Source: CAZLFA01 sp964558665 (GTDB lineage: Bacteria > Desulfobacterota > Syntrophia > Syntrophales > PHBD01). From it: a stretch of 31,720 nucleotides of DNA. Both the position numbers and the translations under genes were made by a program. Below, piece after piece: positions 8,852-15,176 of this stretch. The notes beneath the pieces were generated by a model that was given only the letters and a program-made list of their open reading frames with translations, did not search any database and was not told where the DNA came from. The stretch is taken from the NCBI GenBank assembly GCA_964558665.1, contig CAZLFA010000049.1, forward strand, positions 1-31,720, written 5' to 3'. Every line of letters begins with the position of its first letter. Positions within the stretch are counted from its first letter, which is position 1.

Positions 8852-9026
8852 ACCCCCGATTACGCAATAGAACATATAGGTACTTGGATAAGTGAATATT
8901 ATCCCGGTTAAAGGGATTTTCAAGCGGCGAATCAAATATTTTTCCTGCGAAAAATATTCTGAGCCGCGGAAAACCTCTTTGACCGGGGTACCAAAGAGTA
9001 TTACTTTTTTTGTCGCGTAATCCGGA
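8852..9026. repeat. Palindromic dispersed repeat, copy B (same orientation as A)
   Basis: About 175 bp, starting 49 bp after copy A ends and in the same orientation. Ends: CCCCGATTACGCAATAG on the left, GTCGCGTAATCCGGAT on the right. The central stem is AATATTTTTC-CTGC-GAAAAATATT. Relative to copy A the outer stem has changed on both sides (CCTGG/CCAGG to CCCGG/CCGGG), so pairing is kept. Confidence 0.85.
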
Positions 9027-9116
9027 TTTGCATCATGTGCAACAATCTTCAGCAGTCTTAACCGAAATTATCTCCGGTGCCAATCGCCGATGCGAAATGC
9101 CATGGAAAAAATATTA

Positions 9117-9145
9117 TTGACATACGGACGCACCTTTCCTATCTT
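9117..9145 (+). promoter_or_regulatory. Putative sigma-70 promoter of the penicillin-binding protein gene
   Basis: TTGACA (9117-9122), 17-bp spacer, TATCTT (9140-9145). A transcript starting near 9152 excludes the TTG codon at 9145 as a start and favours the ATG at 9202. Confidence 0.55.
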
Positions 9146-9201
9146 TGGCCCGCCGGAAGGCAATGTTGTATCTAAAGAATTTATGCGGAGTAAATCAATC
9201 A

Positions 9202-11223
9202 ATGGTCGGCTATCGGCTTTGGCATTATAAAAAAAGGTTTTCCCTTATCATTGCAGGATTGCTTATGGTCCTGTGCCTCGCTGCATCGTCCCCGGCTGCC
9301 CAGGAGAAATTTGCCACCTATCACCCCCTGCCGCCCGACTATTCCGCCATCAGGGTCTTCGACAGGCAGGGAAGATTTGTCGGCCGCATCCTGCCCAAGG
9401 AGCGGTACTGGGTCTCAATCGACCGCATTCCCCGGTTCCTTCAAAATGCCGTCATTGCCGTTGAAGACGCCCGTTTCTACGAGCACAAGGGCATTGACGT
9501 TCAGGGAATCGCCCGTGCCATGGTCAAAAACGTCATCAAGATGAAAATGGCCGAGGGCGGATCGACCATCACCCAGCAGCTCATCAAGAACAGGTATTTC
9601 CACGGCCAGAAAACCGTGGACAGGAAGATACAGGAAGCCTCGCTGGCCATGGAGTATGAAAAGAAATACACAAAGAAGCAGATCCTGGAGATGTATTTCA
9701 ACGAGATCTACTTCGGAAACGGCGCCTGGGGCATTGCCCAGGCCGCCCTGCTGTATTTCGACAAGAACCCCCGGGACCTGACGGAAGGCGAATGCGCCCT
9801 TCTGGCAGGCGTCCCCAAGGCGCCGACCTACTACAACCCTTTGGGACCGCCGGCAAAAGTAACGGCCCGCAGAAGCGTGATCCTGAAGCGCATGGCAGAA
9901 CTGAAAATGATTACCGGAGGCAAAAGGAAAAAGCTGGCATCGCAGCCCATCACGACCTTCAGGCAGGGGGAAGCGCCGTATTACGTGGCCCATATCAGGC
10001 ATAAACTCATCGAACGTTACGGAATAGCCGTTATCGAAAAGGGAGGTCTGGAGGTTACTGCGGCCATGGACCTGAATCTCCAGCGGCTGGCTGAGAAGGT
10101 TTTGCCGGACGGGGTGAAACGGCTCTCAGCCGAACTTCAGGGTGCCCTGATCTGCATGGATCCGGCAACAGGGGATGTTCTGGCCGCCGTCGGGGGCGTC
10201 GATTTTGCCCGGAACGCATATAACCGCGCTTTCTTTGCCAAGCGCCAGCCGGGATCGGCCATCAAGCCCCTGATCTATTCCGCGTCCCTGGAGAAGGGAT
10301 ACACAGCCGCCAGTCTTCTGGACGACGCCCCGGTCACTTACAGCAGGGGGAATCAGGGCGGCTGGACCCCACTGAACTACGACAAAAAGCATCATGGGGA
10401 AATGAGTCTCCGCCAGGCGCTGGCTAACTCGAACAACGTCATTACGGTCAAGCTCCTCGAGTCCATGGGCGTTCCCTATTTTGTCCAGTTTGCCGCCACG
10501 ATGGGTTTGCCGCTTCACGCCGTCAACGACCTCACTATAGCCTTGGGAACCGAGGAAGTCACCCTTACCGGCCTTGTCTCAGCCTACACTCCTCTGGTAA
10601 ACGGCGGCTCGCGGGCGGAAGCCAGAACCATCATCCGCATCTATGACAGGAACCACCGTACCTGGACGGAGAACCCGCCGGCCGTAACACCGGCCCTTTC
10701 TCCCGCCAACGCCTTTGTCACAACGCAGATGCTCAGGGACGTCATGCTCTACGGCACGGCCCGATCGCTGAAGAAATTCGGCAGGGAGCGTCCGGCCGCC
10801 GGAAAGACAGGAACAACCGACGATTACCGGGATGCCTGGTTTGTCGGATACACGCCGCAGCTTATAACGGGTGTCTGGGTCGGCCATGACAAGCCCAGGC
10901 CGGGAGGAAAAGGGTTTACCGGCGGGGCCGTCGCCGCCCCCATCTGGGAACGGTTCATGCGCTCCGCTCTGGCAAAGAAGCCCGCCGCCGATTTCATCAA
11001 ACCGGATACGGTCGTTTCAGTGACTATCGATCCGTCCACCGGCCGCCTGGCAGCTCCCGACTGCCCGGTAAAGCGCGATGAATTCTATATCGCCGGCACC
11101 CAGCCAATGGACTACTGCCCCAAACACGGCGGCGAATTCATCAAACCCGTCGTTCCTGAGGTTCCCCAGCCGGCGGTTACTGATGCCCCTAAGCAGGCAG
11201 TCCCTGCAGTCACCTCACCGTAG
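9202..11223 (+). CDS. Class A penicillin-binding protein (glycosyltransferase/transpeptidase, PBP1a-like)
   Basis: 673 aa from the chosen ATG at 9202 (GGAG 11 bases upstream). Other in-frame starts are ATG 9163, with its ribosome site only 2 bases away, and TTG 9145, which lies in the promoter -10. A short basic N-terminus and one membrane segment (~residues 12-30) anchor it in the inner membrane, with the enzyme domains in the periplasm. Glycosyltransferase family 51: catalytic E88 in VEDARFYEHKG, then STITQQLIKN. Transpeptidase: S352-A-I-K, S410-N-N, and K535-T-G-T. It polymerises lipid II and cross-links peptidoglycan. The C-terminus ends in a Pro/Val/Ala-rich tail. At 673 aa it is shorter than E. 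coli PBP1a. It diverges from hisC across two repeat copies and appears to be a single-gene unit. Confidence 0.93.
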   Translation: MVGYRLWHYKKRFSLIIAGLLMVLCLAASSPAAQEKFATYHPLPPDYSAIRVFDRQGRFVGRILPKERYWVSIDRIPRFLQNAVIAVEDARFYEHKGIDVQGIARAMVKNVIKMKMAEGGSTITQQLIKNRYFHGQKTVDRKIQEASLAMEYEKKYTKKQILEMYFNEIYFGNGAWGIAQAALLYFDKNPRDLTEGECALLAGVPKAPTYYNPLGPPAKVTARRSVILKRMAELKMITGGKRKKLASQPITTFRQGEAPYYVAHIRHKLIERYGIAVIEKGGLEVTAAMDLNLQRLAEKVLPDGVKRLSAELQGALICMDPATGDVLAAVGGVDFARNAYNRAFFAKRQPGSAIKPLIYSASLEKGYTAASLLDDAPVTYSRGNQGGWTPLNYDKKHHGEMSLRQALANSNNVITVKLLESMGVPYFVQFAATMGLPLHAVNDLTIALGTEEVTLTGLVSAYTPLVNGGSRAEARTIIRIYDRNHRTWTENPPAVTPALSPANAFVTTQMLRDVMLYGTARSLKKFGRERPAAGKTGTTDDYRDAWFVGYTPQLITGVWVGHDKPRPGGKGFTGGAVAAPIWERFMRSALAKKPAADFIKPDTVVSVTIDPSTGRLAAPDCPVKRDEFYIAGTQPMDYCPKHGGEFIKPVVPEVPQPAVTDAPKQAVPAVTSP

Positions 11224-11252
11224 GCGATCCGCATAGATGTTCAGCATGAATA

Positions 11253-11374
11253 ATCGCAGATTACGCAATAGAATTCGTAGGCACTTGGATAAGGGAATAT
11301 TATCCTGGTCAATGGGGCTTTCAAGCGGCGAATCAAATATTTTTCTTGTGAAAAATATTCTGAGCCGCGGAAAG
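11253..11374. repeat. Palindromic dispersed repeat, copy C (right part missing)
   Basis: The left terminal repeat (GCAGATTACGCAATAGAA), left arm and central stem (AATATTTTTC-TTGT-GAAAAATATT) match copies A and B closely through CCGCGGAAAG. Similarity then stops abruptly at about 11374, so the right outer arm and right terminal repeat are absent. The AT-rich ImmA-like gene ends 16 bases later, at 11390. The missing half was not found on the far side of that gene pair. Confidence 0.8.
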
Positions 11375-11389
11375 TGATCTGTTTTGATA

Positions 11390-12124
11390 TCATTGAGTTG
11401 ATAGATTTGCGAAATTGATTTCCACGCCGATATCATGCATAAGGTCGATAAAATGAGATTCAGAAATGACTTCTCTGTCAAAAAGGGTTTTTGCCAGTTT
11501 ACCATAATCGCCGATTACCAAATTATCATTGCCTCTTTTGTAAAGGTTTTCATCATACCCATAAAGTCTGGCGTTCTGCAGCACATTGGCCTTGTATTCG
11601 TTGTATTTCCTTTCATCTATAAGAGACAGGTCTTTCAGTCGATTCAGAAGGGCTTCTCTCGAACTCATGAAATGTTGTTCTATTTCAAAAATAGTGATCA
11701 AAGATATACGGTTTCTGGAAAACTCTTTTTCAGGGATTATGTCGAGAATGCCTTCTTCAGGCAAAAGTGCCAGTGATGCGAAAAGTTCCGCATTGTAATC
11801 GTCTTTATTCTTTTTGCCGGGTTTTTCCGAATAGCAAATAGACGAATTGAAGTCCTGTTGAACAATCAAATGGTATAACTCATGGAGGATGGTATAATTT
11901 TGTCTGCCTGTCGTATGGTTGGAATTTACGAGTAAGAATTTGAGGTTGTTTATCTTTATTGCCATTCCGGAAAAATCGGAATTAATCGGTTTAAAGACGG
12001 TAAGGACATTTAGTTTTTTCAACAAGCTTTTGGTGTTTATGGGGTCCTTGACACCAAGACCGTTATCTGTCTTAAATCTTGAAACCTCTTTTTTTATTTT
12101 TAACAGTGTCTGGCTAGTGTACAT
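11390..12124 (-). CDS. ImmA/IrrE family metallopeptidase-like protein
   Basis: 244 aa. A zinc-peptidase motif is visible: H81-E-L-Y-H85, with a probable third ligand E113 in YNAELFASLALLP. This is the ImmA/IrrE (DUF955) arrangement, whose members cleave or inactivate a partner Xre-type repressor, or act as the toxin/regulator half of a pair. Its start overlaps the end of the upstream Xre gene by 11 bases, so the two are translated together. The C-terminal ~100 residues (from LLNRLKDLSL) are charged and helical, with no domain I recognise. Base composition is clearly AT-rich compared with hisC, the penicillin-binding protein and VgrG, which suggests acquisition. Whether this is a toxin-antitoxin pair, a phage-type derepression switch or a stress regulator cannot be decided here. 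Confidence 0.82.
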   Translation of the reverse strand: MYTSQTLLKIKKEVSRFKTDNGLGVKDPINTKSLLKKLNVLTVFKPINSDFSGMAIKINNLKFLLVNSNHTTGRQNYTILHELYHLIVQQDFNSSICYSEKPGKKNKDDYNAELFASLALLPEEGILDIIPEKEFSRNRISLITIFEIEQHFMSSREALLNRLKDLSLIDERKYNEYKANVLQNARLYGYDENLYKRGNDNLVIGDYGKLAKTLFDREVISESHFIDLMHDIGVEINFANLSTQ

Positions 12125-12464
12125 TCCTGTCGTACAGCTCCTTCAGCTTTATATAATTTTTTACAATTCTGCCAAATTCAGCGATCACTTTCATGTCATC
12201 CGGCGACACGTTATTAGCCCTGAAAGCAAATGCGACATTCGCTTTCTGAAGATCGATATTTTCTTCCATTAAGTCATACAAATCTACTTTGAATAAATCA
12301 GCCATAGCATTCAATTTCTCTAACGGTACATCTCTGGAACCATTTTCGTAGTAGCTGATAACTTCTCGTTTTACTCCCAAATATTTTGCAATATCTTCTT
12401 GGCGGATACCCATTTTTTCACGGAAGTATTTTACATTATTTCCTATAATGTTTTGTTTTTTCAT
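12114..12464 (-). CDS. Xre family transcriptional regulator
   Basis: 116 aa from the ATG at 12464, chosen because AGGG lies 8 bases upstream; a further in-frame ATG at 12494 has no ribosome site. Residues ~8-62 form a lambda-repressor-like helix-turn-helix (REKMGIRQEDIAKYLGV, then REVISYYENGSRDVP). The rest is helical and may serve dimerisation or contact with the ImmA-like partner. It overlaps that gene by 11 bases. An inverted repeat TGTTACAT/ATGTAACA over its own promoter suggests autorepression. DNA binding is secure by family; targets are inferred. Confidence 0.85.
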   Translation of the reverse strand: MKKQNIIGNNVKYFREKMGIRQEDIAKYLGVKREVISYYENGSRDVPLEKLNAMADLFKVDLYDLMEENIDLQKANVAFAFRANNVSPDDMKVIAEFGRIVKNYIKLKELYDRNVH

Positions 12465-12495
12465 GACATTTGCCCTTTTGCAATTTTGAATCATT

Positions 12496-12541
12496 TGTTA
12501 CATTTAATTAATAATATTTAAAATACTATTTATATGTAACA
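12496..12541 (-). promoter_or_regulatory. Promoter and probable operator of the xre-immA pair
   Basis: On the minus strand: TTACAT (12539-12534), 17-bp spacer, TATTAT (12516-12511). An 8-bp perfect inverted repeat, TGTTACAT (12496-12503) and ATGTAACA (12534-12541), covers the -35 box and the expected start region. That placement suits a repressor site for the Xre protein. Confidence 0.55.
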
Positions 12542-12643
12542 TAATGCTTCCGGATTTAAAAGTCAACTTAATAAATAGGCATCAGTTATTGCTCCGGCGA
12601 TTATATGCATCCACACCGTCTGTGCATCCCCGGCTTTTTGCCA

Positions 12644-12672
12644 TTGACGAATAGAAGGATATCATTTATAAA
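12644..12672 (+). promoter_or_regulatory. Putative sigma-70 promoter of the caspase-like gene
   Basis: TTGACG (12644-12649), 17-bp spacer, TATAAA (12667-12672). A start near 12679 leaves a ~26-base leader before the ATG at 12705 and excludes a longer reading from 12684 as efficient. Confidence 0.55.
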
Positions 12673-12704
12673 TTCATATCTTCATGCTTACAAGGGGGGA
12701 CGTT

Positions 12705-14300
12705 ATGAGGTACTTCCGTACATTATTCACCATCCTTTTCTTTCTTCTTTGTTATTCCATACCTCTTACCCATGCAGCTACAGAACAGCGAACAGCTCTT
12801 GTAATAGGAAATGGTACGTATAGTTCTTCCCCACTAAAGAACCCTGTCAACGACGCGGCAGATATGGCTGCTTCACTTACCAAGCTGGGTTTTTCTGTGA
12901 CTCTCAAGAAAGACGCCAACCATCAGGAAATGGAAGATGCTATAAGGGAGTTCGGTGAAAAGCTGAAGAAAGGCGGAACCGGTCTTTTCTTCTATGCCGG
13001 TCATGGTGTTCAGATAGGTGGAAGGAATTATCTCCTCCCTGTAGGTGCGAGGATAAACAAAGAAACCGATGTCAAGTTCCAGGCAGTGGATGCGGAAATG
13101 GTGCTGGCCGAGATGGGTAATGCAGGTAACAATCTGAACATCGTAATTCTTGACGCATGTCGTGATAACCCATTTGGCAGAAGTTTCCGGTCAGCTGGTC
13201 GTGGATTAGCGATAATCTCAGACGCTCCCAGAGGGACTTTCATAACCTACTCGACCTCACCCGGTAAAGTCGCAGCAGATGGAAGTGGTCGTAACAGTCC
13301 CTATGCCGAATCTCTGATGCGTCATATGAATTCATCCGGTCTTCCTATAGAGGAAGTTTTCAAAGAAGTAAGAAAAGATATGGGGAAAAAGACAGGTGGT
13401 CAGCAGGTTCCTTGGGAACTGTCATCACTGGAAGGGAAATTTTATTTTCGCCCTGGCAGTGATACACAGATAAAAGCTGCCACTCCATCTATAGACTATG
13501 ATGCAGAGAAACGGAAGATAGCAGAAGAGAAGGAGCGTCTGCGACAGGAAGCAGAAATTGAGGAACAACGCCAGTCACTTGAGGAACAGAAGCGAATAAG
13601 GGCTAAGCAGGCAGAGAAACTGGAGGAGAGGAAACGACGGGAAGAGGCTGCAGCGGAAGCGGAAGAACAAAAAAGGCTGGCGGAAGAAGAGAAGCGTCTG
13701 GAGAAGGAAAGAGCGGCGTTGTCGAAACAGAAAGCTCTGGAGGAGAAGCGGCAACGCATAGAGGAGGAAAAGGAACGGATAGCTGCGGAGAGGGAAGCCA
13801 AGAGGCAGGCAGCAGCAGAGAGAAAGAAGAGGAAGAAGGCAAAGACCTATGGCGAAACGACAACGGTGGCGATGGCCAAGGTTCCCAAGAAGGAGTGTGT
13901 AGAAAATGATGGTCGTTTCTGTAAGTATGCAGATGGTACAGTACTGGACACAAAGACAAACTTGATGTGGGCTGCCAAGGACAATGGATCAGATATAAAC
14001 TGGTCTAATGCGAAGAGTTACTGTGAGAACTACAGAGGAGGCGGATACAGCGACTGGCGGATGCCGACACAGGATGAACTGGCAGGGCTGTATGATGCGG
14101 GGAAATCACAACATCAGGAATGTTATCCATCAAATAAAATCCATGTTGCTACGGACTTGATCCATCTTACCTGCTGTTGTCCATGGGCATCAGAAACTCG
14201 CGGTTCCGACGCCGCCGTCTTCTATTTCGTCCTTGGTGAACGGCTCTGGGGCAACCAGTACGGCGGCCTTCGAGCTCTCCCGGTGCGTTCCGGCAAATAG
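12705..14300 (+). CDS. Secreted caspase-like (peptidase C14) protein with coiled coil and DUF1566 domain
   Basis: 531 aa from the ATG at 12705, which has GGGGGG five bases upstream. Residues 1-24 are a signal peptide (cleavage near THA-ATEQ), so the protein is exported. Residues ~25-255 are a caspase p20-like domain: RTALVIGNGTY at its start, catalytic H100 in YAGHG and C152 in ILDACRDNPF, so the dyad is intact. Residues ~262-390 are a long charged Glu/Lys/Arg/Gln coiled coil. Residues ~405-531 match DUF1566 (LMWAAKDNG, WRMPTQDELAGLYD, ending GLRALPVRSGK), a C-type-lectin/Lcl-like extracellular domain. Function is unknown: proteolysis or ligand-dependent signalling in the periplasm or outside are possible. 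It stands alone between two toxin-antitoxin-like pairs but has its own promoter. Confidence 0.88.
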   Translation: MRYFRTLFTILFFLLCYSIPLTHAATEQRTALVIGNGTYSSSPLKNPVNDAADMAASLTKLGFSVTLKKDANHQEMEDAIREFGEKLKKGGTGLFFYAGHGVQIGGRNYLLPVGARINKETDVKFQAVDAEMVLAEMGNAGNNLNIVILDACRDNPFGRSFRSAGRGLAIISDAPRGTFITYSTSPGKVAADGSGRNSPYAESLMRHMNSSGLPIEEVFKEVRKDMGKKTGGQQVPWELSSLEGKFYFRPGSDTQIKAATPSIDYDAEKRKIAEEKERLRQEAEIEEQRQSLEEQKRIRAKQAEKLEERKRREEAAAEAEEQKRLAEEEKRLEKERAALSKQKALEEKRQRIEEEKERIAAEREAKRQAAAERKKRKKAKTYGETTTVAMAKVPKKECVENDGRFCKYADGTVLDTKTNLMWAAKDNGSDINWSNAKSYCENYRGGGYSDWRMPTQDELAGLYDAGKSQHQECYPSNKIHVATDLIHLTCCCPWASETRGSDAAVFYFVLGERLWGNQYGGLRALPVRSGK

Positions 14301-14334
14301 GTTATTTGATCATTTGGTTCTTTGATCATTTAAA

Positions 14335-14400
14335 TATCTGGACTCCTGTTTTCACGGGAGTGACAGAAGGGGAGGGGAGCAGGGATTTATCCCTGCTCGC
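14335..14400. repeat. Dispersed inverted-repeat element with two hairpins
   Basis: ACTCCTG/CGGGAGT (14342-14361, one wobble pair) resembles the 'cctgttttcacgggagtgac' type of intergenic repeat common in related genomes. It is followed by a perfect palindrome GAGCAGGGAT-ATCCCTGCTC around two T residues (14377-14398). No T-run follows, so it is not a standard terminator. It sits between the caspase-like gene and the DUF4258 gene. Confidence 0.55.
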
Positions 14401-14430
14401 GATAAAAACTTGAATTGTGCTGGATAAAAG

Positions 14431-14730
14431 ATGACTTTGGATGATATTCGAGATATAATAAAAAATGAAAAGTACATGTTTTCCGATCATGCCGTGAAGC
14501 GGATGATCAGAAGGTCCATATCCCGCGGTGAAGTTGAAAGTGTAATTGGCACAGGAGAGATAATAGAGGAATACCCAAACGATAAATATTCTCCAAGTTG
14601 CCTCGTGCATGGAAAAACAGGCGAAGGAAGGTCTCTTCACGTCCAAGTATCAATGCCGCCAACAGTTGTTGTAATTACAGTTTACGAGCCCGATCCTCAG
14701 GAATGGATCAATGGCAGAACAAGGAGATGA
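14431..14730 (+). CDS. DUF4258 protein, probable toxin of a toxin-antitoxin pair
   Basis: 99 aa. The N-terminal half has the DUF4258 signature (YMFSDHAVKRMIRRSISRGEVESVIGTGEIIEEYPNDK in outline: HAxxRMxxRxIS, then IxxGEIIEEYP), followed by the family's beta core (SCLVHG, LHVQVSMPPTVVVITVYEPDP). DUF4258 proteins are small RelE/MqsR-like folds often paired with YgiT-type zinc-finger antitoxins, exactly as here: the next ATG is 5 bases after this stop. Toxin activity (ribosome-dependent or free mRNA cleavage) is inferred from family and pairing. Only a weak GGAT precedes the ATG. Confidence 0.8.
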   Translation: MTLDDIRDIIKNEKYMFSDHAVKRMIRRSISRGEVESVIGTGEIIEEYPNDKYSPSCLVHGKTGEGRSLHVQVSMPPTVVVITVYEPDPQEWINGRTRR

Positions 14731-14735
14731 TTATC

Positions 14736-14969
14736 ATGCAATGTCCATTTTGCGGGGGACAGCCGGTAAAGGAAACAGTAACATTTACCTATGAGGAAAC
14801 CAACAAATATTTTTTCATCGAGCATGTTCCTGCTGAGGTTTGTCTGCGATGTGGAGAAAAGATGTACACTCCTGAAGTAACAGATGAACTGCTTCGTATT
14901 GTCAGAAGTAGACTCAACCCGGCAAGAAAAATTGAAGTCCCTGTATACGACTTTGTGATGAATCAGTAA
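14736..14969 (+). CDS. YgiT-type zinc finger protein, probable antitoxin
   Basis: 77 aa from the ATG at 14736, preceded by AAGGAG with 9-base spacing; the earlier in-frame ATG at 14727 touches the ribosome site and is unlikely. Two CxxC pairs (CPFCGG at the N-terminus and CLRCGEK near residue 37) should bind one zinc, as in the N-terminal half of MqsA. The helix ELLRIVRSRLNPARKIEVPVYDF matches the usual C-terminal tail of short YgiT proteins. The DNA-binding HTH half of full-length MqsA is absent, so autoregulation by this protein alone is doubtful. It is encoded directly after the DUF4258 gene, a toxin-first order. Confidence 0.82.
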   Translation: MQCPFCGGQPVKETVTFTYEETNKYFFIEHVPAEVCLRCGEKMYTPEVTDELLRIVRSRLNPARKIEVPVYDFVMNQ

Positions 14970-15029
14970 TTTGATAGGTACGGCTTCAATACAATAGTGA
15001 ATGGCTCTACTAAAGTGACATTCCTTCAG

Positions 15030-15096
15030 TGTCATTCCCCGACTTGATCGGGGAATCCAGAAGATAACTGGATCGTCGGATCAAGTCCGACGATGA
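15030..15096. repeat. Dispersed inverted-repeat element (paired hairpins)
   Basis: Two neighbouring hairpins: TTCCCCGA-CTTGA-TCGGGGAA (15035-15055, apart from loop) and CGTCGGA-TCAAG-TCCGACG (15074-15092). Their loops are complementary to each other (CTTGA/TCAAG). The GTCATTCCCCGACTTGATCG type is a common intergenic repeat in deltaproteobacteria and Nitrospirae. It follows the YgiT-type gene. Confidence 0.6.
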
Positions 15097-15112
15097 CGGT
15101 AGGGGTTGATCG

Positions 15113-15152
15113 GAAATAAAAAGACCATTCGATAGCGAAGCCTAGGCTTCGC
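15113..15152 (-). terminator. Possible terminator of the VIT/VWA lipoprotein gene
   Basis: A perfect 18-bp palindrome GCGAAGCCTAGGCTTCGC (15135-15152) lies 24 bases past the stop at 15177. On the minus strand a T-rich stretch follows after about 10 bases. The gap before the T-run makes it non-canonical. Confidence 0.35.
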
Positions 15153-15176
15153 ACTCCAAAGGCGATAGACATCGGT

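Noticed and set aside
8591..8935. Minus-strand open frame of 114 codons
   Set aside because: It runs through repeat copies A and B and the hisC start; the protein merely repeats the translated repeat and has no ribosome site.
9145..9201. Longer N-terminus for the penicillin-binding protein (TTG 9145 or ATG 9163)
   Set aside because: The first overlaps a likely -10 box and the second has its ribosome site 2 bases away; the ATG at 9202 gives a normal anchor.
14377..14398. Rho-independent terminator after the caspase-like gene
   Set aside because: The hairpin is perfect, but no T-run follows on either strand; kept only as part of a repeat element.
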